In this document: positions 11,645 to 23,318 of the stretch, in pieces
Numbering within the stretch: the stretch's first letter is position 1
How the letters are laid out: every line of letters starts with the position of its first letter
NCBI GenBank assembly: GCA_944472135.2
Contig: CALYDD020000391.1
Coordinates: forward strand, 248,001 to 312,000
Origin: Trichobilharzia regenti
Taxonomy: Eukaryota > Platyhelminthes > Trematoda > Strigeidida > Schistosomatidae
DNA: 64,000 bases
Reading direction: 5' to 3'
The notes under the pieces: model-generated
Told to the model about the DNA's origin: nothing
Seen by the model: the letters and a program-made list of their open reading frames with translations, nothing else
Databases searched by the model: none
Program-made: the position numbers and the translations under genes

Positions 11645-11960
11645 CGAAAGAAAGAAGGACACAACTCCGATTTTCTGAGCATTTAGTAAACACACTACGT
11701 ATCAAGGGAACACACAATTATTTATTTTCCTTCTAGCGACAGTTACTGTAACTGCTCCCGCAGATGCCTTTAAATATGTATGTACATTTATGCACACATT
11801 TACAGAGACACAGTAACTGTCGCTAGGAGGAAAATAAATAATTGTATGTTCCCTTGAGACGCAGTATGTTTGCTAAATGTTCAGAAAATTCAAGTTGTGT
11901 CCTTCTTTCTTTTTTCCCATTTTGACTGGTCCTGCAGATGCCTGTAAAGTTGTATGCACA
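11645..11960. repeat. Inverted repeat (snap-back) in PLE 3' end, arm L only
   Basis: About 11,645-11,752 is the reverse complement of about 11,808-11,960 (shared TTATTTATTTTCC and AGCGACAGTTACTGT), separated by about 55 bp. The right arm has only one of the two halves (about 29,870-29,950). Confidence 0.8.
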
Positions 11961-12960
11961 TTTAGAGTCAACATGAGAAGGGTATCTGTCGACTTTCGAT
12001 TGCACTGAGGAGTATGTTGCCCAATAAACTGTAACCAACTTAGCTGCATGATAGGCTATGGTTAGTGTTGGATGCAATCTCCTCTTGACTATTCCTGCAA
12101 TATTTTCACTTTTAAAATCAGGCTGAATGAAGATAGTCTTTCTTCCCATTGTGATTTGTTTGACATATGAGCCCACACATCTTCCATATTTGTCGATGCA
12201 TTTCTGAGGGTGACCGTTGTTGTTCAACACCTTTCCGAGAATCGTAAATTCTTCGTCTAGTTTCTCTGCAGAGCATATTCTCCTAGCTCCACGGTAAAGA
12301 GTCTTGACTAGTTCTCATTTAAAGCTGTTTGGACAAAAAGTATTAAAATGGAGGAATTGTCCATCCCATGTAGGCTTTCGTCAAACTGACCTCTGGATAC
12401 TACCATCTTCCAGGCGTTGCACGGCGACGTCAAGGAAGTGATACTTTCCGTCATTTTCATGTTCCATAGTGAATTCGATACATATGTGTGCGTCATTGAA
12501 TAATCTGAGTAGGTAGGAATCGTGACTATCGTTGTTGCATACTACAAATGTGTTGTCAACACATTTACACAAAGAAATTGTTTCGTCGATTGAACTTTCT
12601 GAGTATAAACTATACAAGTGTAATTTTGTGGGCACTGTTTATTGAGTTTGAAGCCTTCTGTCAACTTACATCTCGTAACATTTAAAAGTATGCTTAAAAT
12701 TGTTGTGTACATAAACTTGATAAATTTTAGGCTGTGCTCAGCTGCTGAGAAGCCGACAAAATAAATGACGGTACCATCTTTTTCTCTAAAAACTGTTGTT
12801 CTTGATATGTTATCTCTGTTAAAATAATTAGTCCCTTTTATAAATTTAGAAGACAGAGATTATCTAAGGAATGTGATGTATTCGCGCAATGCATTTTGAA
12901 CAATCTGATTCCTTGCACATTTACCTGTTAAGTCAATTTATATGAAAAGTAAAGGCCAGT
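11760..12960 (-). mobile_element. Penelope-like element (PLE) remnant, arm L
   Basis: Minus-strand frames give CVDNTFVVCNNDSHDSYLLR, RLFNDAHICIEFTMEHENDG and KYHFLDVAVQRLEDGSI. This is the PLE reverse-transcriptase palm (normally YVDDTF) and the following F-L-D motif. Here the catalytic YVDD has become CVDN, and frameshifts follow. The downstream part (12230-11823) keeps a long open frame with YWATYSSVQSKVDRYPSH. Dead element. Confidence 0.75.
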
Positions 12961-13080
12961 TAAAATACACAAAGTGACAAAGAGGATCAAAGAATAATTA
13001 ACACTACGTTTGGTTATCTAGTCAGATAAGAATTAGGAGGGTAGGTAAAGAGTATTAACAAACTGTTTCTGTAAACACAG

Positions 13081-13283
13081 AGGTGGGAGGGCTTATTTAT
13101 CACACAGAAGCAGAGAAAGACGACTACATAGGTGCCAGTCCATACTTCGACACGATAAATTATTATAATCCATTTTTGGAGAACGTTCTTCACTTTCATC
13201 GTAAATTCAACAGGGATTTTATATCTGCTTCCAAAGAGATGAAATTAAATCCGTGTAAAACTATATTGCACCATACTAAATAG
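13081..13283 (+). CDS. Terminal-exon candidate at inner edge of arm L
   Basis: A strong acceptor (CTGTTTCTGTAAACACAG) is followed by an open frame VGGLIYHTEAEKDDYIGASP..., ending KTILHHTK and TAG. The right arm has the same 203-bp unit. The differences I can count are mostly replacements, so I see no sign of purifying selection. The product is unrecognised, and no upstream exon was found. Confidence 0.35.
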
Positions 13284-13359
13284 ATAAATGGGCACGTATT
13301 TCTTACAAGTTCACTGCACATTATTGTTTACCTGAAGAAACAGAAATTAGAGACAAATA

Positions 13360-15130
13360 GAGACAATCGAGACAAATAGTAGAATACTTGCAACTCCTTC
13401 AGAAATATCTCTTGTTTATTATGTTGCTGTTTCCTACAAGTTGTCATTTCTGGAACTTCAATACCTTTCGCGCTACATTTTCATAATTTCCTTCTGACAA
13501 TTATTTATCTACCCTTCAAACACAAGTTCACAATGAACAGGTTAGACTGACATTGATAGACAATCACAACCGATCTAGGAATAGTTTGTTTAAAAGAATA
13601 CCCTACCAGAGCATTTTAAGTTCAATACTCACGCTGCCAATAAAGTTTTCACTGAGTCGTTTAAAACAGTTTACTTCATCGTTCTAAGATGTTTTATTGT
13701 CAAAAAGTGATATGGGACACATAATGATATCGTCAAATATGGATTGCTGTGGTCATGATCTGTTTCCTCCCTCATTTTTATCAATTTCTGTGTGTCTTCG
13801 CTTATCCAGAACTGGAATGAATGAGAAATCGTCCTGATTTCGACATTAAATCTGGGTATGTTTCGAAAATATTTTGCTCCAGTGTAGACTTATAGGACTG
13901 AAATGTATTTCTAATTTACTGGTTTTCTAGAACTCAACACGACTTTTAACAAGACTGAGACGATTATCGTCACACTGATGGATTTGTAAATATTTGCATA
14001 GATATATAATATGAAATACCTCTAATCATCGCTGAAGCAAAATGCCAGGAGGTTTCCCCAAGACATCTTAAGATAGCATTGTAATCATTCAACGGTATCA
14101 AGGAGTTATATGTATTCCAGAAATGCATTCGAAAAAGTAGATGTTAATAGGTTGCACATTCGGCTACTATACAGTTGTATAATGAATGTACAAAAATATA
14201 ATTCAGACATCCTAATATTTCACTTCCATAATCTTCAGCATTAGGCCGATGGATTCTTCAAAAATAGTTACACATAGACCAAAATAAGTACAAGCTGACT
14301 CATCAAAAATAATACTTAATTATCTAAATCCTCCCCCAACTTATTAGTATGTATATATCAGACTTAGGAATCTGAATTGTCATCCGAAAAATGAACTGCA
14401 ATTTAGCACATCAAGAAAACGTTCATACAGTAAGCCTTTTGGATCATTCTGGGAGGATTTCACTACTTATCGCTGTTACATCAAAACAGTTGGAGAAATC
14501 AGTTCACTAAAGAATCACCCGGTTGACAATAATTGCATGATTCATTTATGAGGTCACAGATCACAAAGAAATGTGCTTCTTTGGATTGGAATGAGTAGTA
14601 TATATATATATATATTCTTCAAGTAGCTGATACAAACTTCTTATGTAAGGGAGAAACATTCACGAAAACACATCCCACCATATACAACAATAAAATGTAT
14701 TGGGTAAGCTTTGCTTCATTAAATTACTCCACTATTCTGTGGTTCGATTCAATTTCTGTCTTCCATTCTCATTAAACGTGATTTGTTCCATCATCAAACT
14801 GTGAAGAGCGCCAGTGAATGAATTACACTCGTTCCAATGCCTCTTCAATTCATCATGTTTCAGTTTCCTTGCTGCAAACGTTTTCACTCATGAATCCCCT
14901 GCTACTTACGAAAATGGCATGCACGAGGTTCTTCGACCTCCACCTAACTAAGCGATTTCCCATCCGATTTGTTTTCTATTTTAAATAAGTTGAAATTCGA
15001 AGCATCACTGACAGTCATTCAATTATGTTGTTTATAACCTTCGTCTCCTCAAACGGGCTTTATTCAAGATTGTATAAGCATGAAGAGTGTTGAATAACTG
15101 GAATAACGTCTGTCAATTCACAACGTTGCA
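13360..15130. other. Spacer, no gene seen
   Basis: AT-rich unshared sequence with a short (TA)n at 14,599-14,616. No coding exon, element end or RNA recognised. Confidence 0.5.
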
Positions 15131-15345
15131 GTCTGTTGTTATCAAACAAAGACAGACAAAATGATAGCGACAACGTTTCATTCAACACAACATGCTGACA
15201 ATAAGTGTCAATATTTTAAGACGTTTATCGGTCCAACACTTTCTGCAATACTTCTCATTCAAGTGTATATAAGGAGACATTCTTCAAGTATTTATGTGAT
15301 CAAACCACTCGCAAATAACTGTTTGGTATTCTCTTTTATTTCAGA
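15130..15345 (+). repeat. Diverged copy of an arm segment in the spacer
   Basis: Similar in order to 32,450-32,655 (plus) and hence to the reverse complement of about 8,980-9,185: shared GACAATAAGTGTC, TTTATYGGTC and CAAATAACTG blocks with similar spacing. Could be a dispersed repeat or a trace of an older copy of the arm. Confidence 0.5.
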
Positions 15346-15639
15346 ATAAATGCATTATATTCCCTAGAAGAGTGAACTGAGATGAGTGGTAAAACATCAG
15401 CTTAAAATCTATAGGCAAGCGAAAATAGATTCGCTAAATTTGTAAATCTAAATAAGGCATTACGATGACAGTTTCTATAAAATGATACTATTTCAGTGTT
15501 TTTACGATCCCTTAACGCCGATCATTGTCGACAATGATACAGTAAAGTGTTGTATACAAATATGTTATGCAAAGTAACCAGTCAAATTTTAGTAGAGGAA
15601 GTAGTTCATGCTGGACAAAATTTGAAGTCTGTTGTTCTC

Positions 15640-15960
15640 GGTAGATATAGTTCCAGGTGCATGTGAATATTCCGAATTGCTTTCATTACCTTGAATAACC
15701 CTGAATGAAACTTATGTGAATTAATTGAGAAACAGTCATTAATATTGATTTTGTGACCGGACACTAAAAATGTTTTGCAGTTGATGATTCTGGATTTCTA
15801 TTTAGATTAAGAATATTTGGATTTTCTGTGGGACTACAAAACCATTTAGGGATATGTTGTTTTCGGTGACATTGGAACATTCTATCGGTTTTACCAACAT
15901 ATGTGTCGCTTTAACTCCAGATGACCGTGTAAATACAGTATGAAGCAAACTCCACAGAAT
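15640..15960 (-). mobile_element. PLE GIY-YIG endonuclease fragment
   Basis: Minus-strand frame gives CIYTVIWSYSDTYVGKTDR, then a HIPKW block and NPESSTAKHF, which fits the GIY-YIG region of PLEs (TYVGKTDR as the YIG half). Interrupted; no RT part attached. Confidence 0.6.
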
Positions 15961-16085
15961 CCCATCCTTAAGTCATAGGTGTGGAAACAGAAACTATTCA
16001 AGGCGTGAGGGAAAGTTTTACGGTGGAGAATGTGGGCTTGAAAGCTGACAGTCATCTGCATGATATGACTAGCTCTGAATGCTTC

Positions 16086-16283
16086 GTCGGTGCCACAGTG
16101 ATTAGGACTCTCGCCGACCATACACATGATCCGAAGTTCAAAATCCCGCCGACGCACACCCGATATCTATGGTCGGCCTACAAAATTACGGCTACCGATA
16201 TCCATGCTGAAAGTTCCATACTTGTACCAAATATACTGTGTGATATCAAGCTGTTATCAAAAATAAATAAAAATAAAATAGTT
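16086..16283 (+). repeat. tRNA-derived SINE, copy 1 (degraded)
   Basis: tRNA-like head GTGCCACAGTGATTAGGAC with degraded B box, then the body motif GATATCTATGGTCGGCCT shared with 44,631-44,820, ending in an A/T-rich tail AAAATAAATAAAAATAAAA. Confidence 0.8.
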
Positions 16284-16518
16284 TAATGAAGATGGCGTTC
16301 TTCGTCACGGAAACTGTCTTTTCAAGCGGCCTTCAGTGGGACATAGCTAGCTAAACTAAAAATATGCACTAGAGCTTACCAGTTCATGTATCGCTTGTAC
16401 AAACTTTTCTTTGCATATCTCAATGAAAAACTGTAATTTCCTATAACACAACTTTTGTAGTGTAAAATTTTACACTTACCACGTACACTCAAAGTAAACT
16501 AGTTCCCTGCTATTTTTA

Positions 16519-16833
16519 GTGTTCTCTGAGCTGGTTGGTTTAGTTGCCGAGCTTTCGTCGTCCTTCTAGACAGCATATTCAGCGCATTATTTAGCATAAA
16601 GTGAAATGATTTAAATTTTTCTTCATGAGTAAATCAGGTGATCAGAAAGTTTAAAATCCAAGTCAATAGAAAATGGTCAATACATTTGTAAAGTTGGTTA
16701 CCGGGAGACGCAATTATATCACTCATGAAGAAAGATTTAAATCATTTCACTTTATGCAAAATACTGCGCTGAAAATGTTGTCTAGAAGGACGACGAAAGC
16801 TCGGCAACTAAACCAACCAGCTCAGAGAACACC
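16519..16833. repeat. Snap-back inverted repeat of a PLE 3' end
   Basis: About 112 bp at 16,519-16,630 recurs as reverse complement at 16,721-16,833 around a 90-bp loop. The unit includes GGACGACGAAAGC and CCAGCTCAGAGAAC, also found after the PLE coding region at 59,333-59,400. An inverted tandem of PLE ends is an arrangement known for this class. Confidence 0.85.
16769..16800 (+). ncRNA. Hammerhead-like hairpin core (PLE 3' end)
   Basis: CTGAAAA, one T, a 6-bp stem (GTTGTC/GACGAC) and then GAAAGC. This resembles the CUGANGA-stem II-GAAA core of hammerhead ribozymes, which are known in PLEs. The G of the first box is A here, and the cleavage triplet was not found. A reverse copy lies in 16,519-16,630. 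Confidence 0.4.
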
Positions 16834-16984
16834 AATAATTGCAAATCATGCACCTGGGCTACAAATCTTCTCTAAAATTTCAAAACTAGTTCCCTGCTAT
16901 TCACATTCGCGATACACAAAAGTGTTTTTCAACTACAGAAAATTGTGATTATGAAATGAATGAGTGTGAACGGAACTCTTTATG

Positions 16985-17360
16985 GGAGTAAGTAGACAAG
17001 TCATAATTCAAGTATAACTGACTGACAGAGAACATGACTTTTCTCATTGTTTATTCCTTCATCAAATTTTATTTCATTTCACAATATTATCTTGATTTAA
17101 ATGAACACATTCATTAGTTACCTTCAATAGTGATTTATTTGAACGTGATAAACGGAAATCACTGCATGAAAATTTATTGACCGAAGTATAGTGAGTGTTT
17201 CACATGATTGTTGCGTGTTATTTTCATGGGTATATTTTCCTAGTATTATCACACTTCCAAATTATACTACCTTTCATTTCCAAGTAGTATAATGCTTTTG
17301 CAACTAGATTGCTAATACATTTTCGCTTGACCATATTATATCCAGGTAGTATTTGAGACT
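16985..17360. repeat. Dispersed repeat related to 34,130-34,340
   Basis: The blocks GTAGACAAGTCAT and the CACTTCCA...TA-rich block occur in the same order in both places. Anonymous. Confidence 0.4.
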
Positions 17361-17539
17361 AATTTTGTGTTGGGAGTCTGATCACTTCATAACACTGTCA
17401 TTTGTGCAGCTGATTCCTTCACGATTTGTCTTCTCATGGACAAGAGTCCATGATTAGCTTTCTCACACAGCCAGATAGTATATGTTTTCATTTTGTAGAT
17501 GGTTTTTTCCATACCATCATCCTGTTGTTATTTATATCA

Positions 17540-17647
17540 GCAATTATAGATAAAACAGCTCACGTTGGTGACGAATTTCAATGTATATCTGATTGGGGAT
17601 TGAAAGCTCTTCATGAAACCACTCCGCTGTTTATTCCGGAAATGCGT
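17540..17647 (+). pseudogene. FUT8: Possible third, diverged FUT8 exon
   Basis: Open frame AIIDKTAHVGDEFQCISD, then WGLKALHETTPLFIPEMR. It aligns without gaps to the 36-codon FUT8 exon (10 of 36 identical, including TTPL and PE). It ends at the same point, with GTAGGA where FUT8 has GTAAGT. The acceptor AG lies one base inside the aligned start. No neighbouring exons were found. I infer a relic of an older FUT8 copy, but chance cannot be excluded. Confidence 0.4.
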
Positions 17648-17837
17648 GTAGGATGTTTCCTGTTTACAAATTTACTTCACGACTGATACATTCAAAAGTT
17701 GTGTCTAAAAGTTCTCTTAGTTTCACCTTCGGAGATTTAGAAACTAATCTGCAAGCCGAATGTCAGCAAAAAAAGTCTAAGGATTGTGGAATAGTTCGAA
17801 TAAAGTGTAATTATATTCCAGTAGTTTACACACAACA

Positions 17838-17866
17838 GTGTATATATATATATATATATATATACA
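17838..17866. repeat. (TA)n microsatellite
   Basis: Alternating TA tract at the edge of the PLE fragments. Confidence 0.9.
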
Positions 17867-17889
17867 TATAGTTCTTTTTTTCTAGTCAA

Positions 17890-18235
17890 TTCATTTTTGT
17901 GTATTCAGAATTATATTCCAGGATGTTGACAGTTGGGCTGAGTCACCCTTGGTATATGTATCCAGTGTGATCTCAATAAATATAGGTTTTGTTATTAGTC
18001 TGTCTTTCCATTTGTTCATATTAGATTTCAGAATACAAACACTGTTCCAGTCAATATTGTGGTTTTGTCCCATGCATGTGCAGCTATAGACGAATTTTTT
18101 TCTAAATTGTTGTCAGCATGTGTTCCTATTGGTTGACCTTTAGTTGGGCGTTTATGTTCATTCAGTCTTATTTTGAGTGATTTGGATGTTTGACCCACCT
18201 ACCTAATCGGACACTCAGCACGAGATATTTTGCTG
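17890..18235 (-). mobile_element. PLE C-terminal fragment
   Basis: Minus-strand ORF contains MGQNHNIDWNSVCIL and NKWKDRLITKPIFIEI, the His/Trp-containing segment that follows the GIY-YIG domain in PLEs, preceded by a broken domain. Confidence 0.55.
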
Positions 18236-18249
18236 GGGCCCCGTTTAGT

Positions 18250-19000
18250 AGATATCTCTATGTTGCACAGTGAGAGTTTATCGGAGGATTTAATCGAAAA
18301 TGGACCACTTCATAGATGATATGTTGACGAGATTGTAATCATAAGCGACAAACCTTATTCTGACACCTGAATTTTATATGGAATGAATCAAGTTCAGAAT
18401 AGCATATCGCTTACATGTGTAGAAGAGAAAGAGAATTGTTTATCTATCCTAGATATATTGCTTAGTCGACGGCCTAATGGGTCAATACAATGATCTATTC
18501 ATAGAAACCCTGCTTGGACAGGACAGTACCTTATTATTACAGTTTCTGCCCTGTTAGTGAGATACCTCCTCAGCATAGTCAAACGAATACGCACCAAAGA
18601 CACACTCGATGATGAAGAAAGGAAATTGACACAAATTTTGGGTGATAGTAATCATCCAGATAAGTGCATTAGGAGATATAAAGTAGTCAGAACACCGAGG
18701 CCCATTCTCCAACTCGCCAATAAATAAAATGACGTACATATCAAGCTGCCTTATATGGGTGATCACAGCAGCGTGATAGTTCGACAGAGATTGAACGTTG
18801 AGGTTAAAAAGACTTTATATGCAACTGAAAGTTCATAACAATTGAGAATGTGAAGCTGATATATCCATCTAAGCCCTTAGAACATGCGAAAAATGATGTT
18901 AAATCCCACTGTATTTGCCAGCTTGAATGTACGTCTGGCCACACCTGCATAGGAAGGACTCACAGATCTTTGGAAGTAGGGGCTGGCTTCTGAGCATATT
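18250..19000 (+). mobile_element. PLE reverse-transcriptase remnant
   Basis: Plus-strand frames give YVDEIVIISDKPY at about 18,320, then SLTCVEEKENCLSILDILLS, and a later KRIRTKDTLDDEERKL block; CTSGHTCIGRTHRSL at about 18,920 is the GIY-YIG. YVDD has become YVDE, and several stops break the frame. Confidence 0.65.
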
Positions 19001-19049
19001 CCTTAATGGCTTCAGAAACTCACTGCATCTACAGAATGCATTAATGATG

Positions 19050-20680
19050 AGAACAGATGACCTAGCTTCTCTATTGAGAAACACGTTATAGCGAGAGGAC
19101 ATACAATTGATGTTAGACGTCTTTTGAATCTATCTATAAAACGTGTCCAGTACATCGTGTGATACGGTGATGTTAGATCTGAAGAAGAAAATAATTCTTT
19201 ATGGTATTTTTTTTTGGTCCCCAGAGAGTGAGCAACGGTAAGCTGCGAACCAATTAGAAATGTGCATGACGACATTTGGTGACCCACGGATTTAATTGAA
19301 TGACCATAACAACAAGGACTAGAGAAGATAAGATGCATTGTCTCGGATGTAAATTCAGATAGCCCAGGGATTCAACCCGGCTGTCACGTGATAAAGGATG
19401 AGACGCCACACACTGTATCTGATTAGGAGTGATATAGTGAAATGTTTATACATGTAGTTTTGTATGATCACATCATCATGGGTTTGGTTTAAATGCATAA
19501 AATATGTCACAAATTGTATGTTGTATGCTTCCTCCTCTTCTTGACTGTTCAGGCGATATCTACTTATTTTGGAATAATATGTTATGTAAACCTGACTTTT
19601 CGTGATATATGAGTTTCCCTACGAACTTCCAAACTTCCACTTATTTTCAAATTCGAAAGTTAACTAATCGGAAATGATTTATTTGGGTGAGGATAAGGGC
19701 TATAACAATGTATTTTCGCGCAGGGTGTGATATATCGTCTTGATATCTATAGAGGCATTATAAGCACTTATTTTTGTGAAAATGGGGTTATTTAACTAGT
19801 GTCAGGCTTCTGCAGCCGAGAAAAGCGATACTTTCCTGTACTGTGTTCGAATTAATGCGTGAAAGTGTCTTGATATCCCAGATGAATTATTATGAAGAAA
19901 GGCATCCACTTAAAGAAATTATGCCTAGAAACGACTATTGTTTTCATTTGAGAGCTTTGAAGCTTTGATACTTGAGAGTGGTCTTAGATTTTCAGGTCTC
20001 AAATTGACTACAGGCAATGAATGGTTGGTGTCATAGCAGTTATTCCATCCGATTTAGGCTTTTGATAGAGAATAACCCCACAGACATAAGTAGGATGTAT
20101 GGTCTGAGGAGGTTAAGCATTTTTATTTTCATCTGTGATGAGTGAAATCTTCCATAACACATCGGAGAAATCATACGACGAATGAAACAAGCGACTGAGT
20201 TTCACAGTGATTATGTCCATTTTGACGAAGTTCATGGTTAGAATTGCTAAGCCGAAGATGTGGTACTAGTGGAATCTACGCTGTCACATGGAATTTTAGA
20301 AGACCGTAACTGCTTACTGCATCAAATGTCATCGACTTACCTTGATATTAGTGTGCATTGGGATAGGAAGAATACTGTGGATGAGCCTTCTGAAATGTAA
20401 CACTGCTTACAGTTATTAACAACCATGTATTTATTCCTATCTATGTAGGAACGCACCAATTGTACAGACATGAACAACTATTATTTAAGTTACATAAATT
20501 TGGTTTATGGTGAATTTACATAGTTTCTGTCCTTTTTGAATTTAGTTTGGGGGAAAAATCTGCTAAGTAGTCATTCAATGAAGCACATTAAGAAATACAA
20601 CAGATGGTCTTTCGGAAACGTAACAGTGCTTACAGTTAGCATTAACTTTATGTCGAATAGCAGCTTGCAGTTTCATCCTA
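19050..20680. other. Spacer, no gene seen
   Basis: No exon-like frames, element ends or RNAs recognised. Confidence 0.5.
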
Positions 20681-20687
20681 CTACTAG

Positions 20688-20941
20688 TGTAACAACAGAA
20701 GACAAGGGCCATATATATTTTACATACATTATTATAGCTTATGCAAGTAGACAAGCGCAGTCTTCTGATTGGTTGTTTATCAGAAGTTAAGCAGACAAAT
20801 ACAGGCTTCTGATTGGTTGTTTCGGGATTCCTCGAAAAATAGAGTTCTCTATCTGCGAATCGTATTTTGCCACTTTAAGTCTGCTGTGATTGGTTGTTGA
20901 ATCAGCCTTACACATATTTTCTCACGGCCTGCTCTCACCAC
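20688..20941 (+). mobile_element. Solo LTR, copy 1 (254 bp)
   Basis: Begins TGTAACAACAGAAGACAAGG and ends GCTCTCACCAC. It is flanked by the 5-bp direct repeat ACTAG (20,683-20,687 and 20,942-20,946). A second copy at 42,604-42,907 has the same ends and its own 5-bp repeat. The TG start and 5-bp target duplication fit an LTR retrotransposon whose body was lost by LTR recombination. Confidence 0.85.
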
Positions 20942-20949
20942 ACTAGTAC

Positions 20950-23090
20950 AATTGTTGCGTAAGTCATATCATTCATTTTTAGATCACTAAGATATTCTGA
21001 GATCAATCAGTAATTACCTGTGGCTATGAAGGGTATGGAAGCTGCACTTATGAGGCATTTTTTAAAACCATTTATTATTAAACAGCTTATCTAGAGGGAC
21101 TTTGTGGTGTTCATGTTGCAATGCTTGAGTATGTGTAGTTACTACATGCTATTGTGCGTGAAAGGACAGTTGATGGAAATGAACAGGAAATCAAGCCTCC
21201 TATAAAATGACCAGGAATACTGCAAATTGTTGATAAGAAACTGCGTCAAACGAAATACTCTGAACAGACAGAAAGTGTTACTCCAGTTTCCAATATTACT
21301 GTCTTTTAGATGTGTGAACCATCTTTCAAAGTTCAGAATGACACCAAAACATCAATGCTCCACCATGGACCCTGCAGAAATTCTTGAGACATCTTACAGG
21401 CCAGCTTGTCTCATGGGTTCTAATCTTCCAGATCTTTGAATTCACTTCTCACTGAAACGTCACTAATTTGCCTCACGATGATCTTTTCACTCATGCACTG
21501 TTATGCTCTATTCTCTCTTAACTACAAAACCATTATCAAAGCTGAAACTTAGTCTTGGTTCGTATTTGTTGCTTGCCTAAAGTCTGGTTCCTTTAATGAA
21601 AAACACAACAACACGGGTGTTTCAGCAAAGCTATATTTTCATCGGAACCGTCATACTTTCCATGGTAAGACCAATATGGTTAGCATTAAGGGTTGAGAAT
21701 GTGTACTATGATTCCAAGGACTGTATATCCCCTTGCCGTACATATCCTGTAGGTGTACTTTTAATGATGTATTGTCCATAGTTGTATTTTATGCCATTCT
21801 CAGCTTTTCGGGATGTTCTTCTCCTCCTGAAATAGCTCTTCATCACCTCGGGCATAGCACTTACCCAAATATACGTTGTTCATCGGTTGACCAAAACTAT
21901 CATCAGGAAATGGAACGAAGTTTGGTTTGTCGCTCAACTTTGATGGTGACCTTAGTGAAGGGTTTACAATTTAACATTTACAAGAGCCTGTTCTGATTGC
22001 TTGCACGATAATCGAACAATTCGAAGTTCTGAAAAAGTATCAATTTATGATCCTTCACGGTTGTAATTTGTAGCATAACAGATGGTGCCTGTAATAACGG
22101 CATGCATTTCTTGCAAACACCCGTTTATAAGAAATATAAAATTATTATTATTCATTTAGTGCTATGCTTGACAAGAGGAACAATGAGTGTGATAGTGAAA
22201 ACCACATAATAATGCTTTCATGACCGAAGTGTGAGAATGGAGAATGGACCTTTGTCAGTAAACGTAGGCAAATATAAAGCGTCTAAATTTTACATTACTT
22301 TTCTCTAGCTGCAACGAATTCAAAAACACACTTTATTCACTTATTTGCAGAAGTCCGGTAGTGTCAGTCAACCTGGTCACAGAAATTTAACAGCACCGAA
22401 ATAATTACGACAAAGAAGTGAGTACAGCCATTCGCTTTTTATTATTTTCCCCCAAATATATGTATCTGACATCCTGCTTACCATACTTTTCTTATTCTAT
22501 CTGATCGAAAATAAATTTGTCATCATGACGAGATGGAGGCTTGACTTATCAATGAGACCCGAGAAATTAGTTGGTAGCATAATTCAGTGTAAGCGAAGTA
22601 TTGCTACGATTACTACAGCTCCACCTACTCAATTATTCGCCGCGTCCAGTCTTTATTTCACACTATGCGTTAACTCCCTTAATCATATGTTTTGACCTGA
22701 CGCTCTAAGTGAAAGAATAGTAACGCACTACTTTAATACACCTAATCTCATCTGAAATCCTACTCCACTGCAGTGCCTAAGTTCTATTCTTGTTTTCCAA
22801 ATACTTAGGTTGGGTTTCTTGTCATTTGTCCCTACAGATTCACTAGTGGTTAGGAGACGCAATCGCTTAACTTTAGGCAGATAATTAGGCTTGACTGGAG
22901 TACTTATAATTTACCATTTACACAGATCGATAGTGTTCGTACAGAATTACACTTACGTACACTTGTGTAACAACTCCATATCCTAGGGAGTACCGGTCTA
23001 GAAAGCCGTACTCCCACCGCGAGTATATGAAGTCAAAGACAATAATGTTTATAGGAAAGTTTATTTTTATTCCAGTACTTATTTAGTTTA
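20950..23090. other. Spacer, no gene seen
   Basis: Several short ORFs of about 60-87 codons but none with exon borders or known motifs. Confidence 0.45.
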
Positions 23091-23091
23091 T

Positions 23092-23318
23092 TTACATATT
23101 GAGAGAACCTCGCATTCCTGTGACCACTTCTTCTGAGTAATCTGCCGCAACCCTCTCTCCAAATTTGTCAAGAATTTCGGTCAAGTAGACGTGGACAAGC
23201 CTGTTGTTGGTGAAGTATTCCTCACAGGTTTTTTTAAAGACAGCTACTGACGTGCTTGGAGATGCGTATGAATCGCGTGACCATGTCCATCGTTGACAAT
23301 TCTGTAGCACATGATCAA
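23092..23318 (-). CDS. Unidentified terminal exon
   Basis: The acceptor CCATATGTAG ends at 23319 and is followed by 75 open codons: DHVLQNCQRWTWSRDSYASP..., FKKTCEEYFTNNRLVHVYL, TEILDKFGERVAADYSEEVV, ending RGSLNM and TAA. AATAAA-like signals follow within about 40 bases. The composition is that of real protein (Trp, Cys, balanced charge). I do not recognise the family and found no upstream exon. It may be a live gene reaching into the spacer or a retained relic. Confidence 0.5.

Larger units (their letters stand above)
1..13360 (+). repeat. Left arm (L) of giant inverted duplication
   Basis: This stretch matches the reverse complement of about 28,460-41,725 along most of its length, in the same order: an anonymous repeat, FUT8 exons, (TA)n tracts, three conserved ORFs, a PLE remnant and a terminal exon candidate. 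Base 1 pairs with about 41,725, so the arm continues off the window. The inner edge is near 13,360, where similarity to about 28,460 stops. Pairing is interrupted at about 2,150-2,515, 3,317-3,695, 5,841-6,101 and 6,935-8,325. Divergence is uneven, from near zero to several percent, which argues against a simple recent duplication or two alleles placed side by side. Confidence 0.93.

Noticed and set aside
13014..13199. Hydrophobic minus-strand ORF at the inner arm edge
   Set aside because: Shadow of the plus-strand exon candidate; no borders.
15276..15290. VYIRRH resembling the FUT8 VHIRRTDK motif
   Set aside because: Only four or five residues match, the surrounding frame shows no FUT8 similarity, and the segment is related to non-coding arm sequence.
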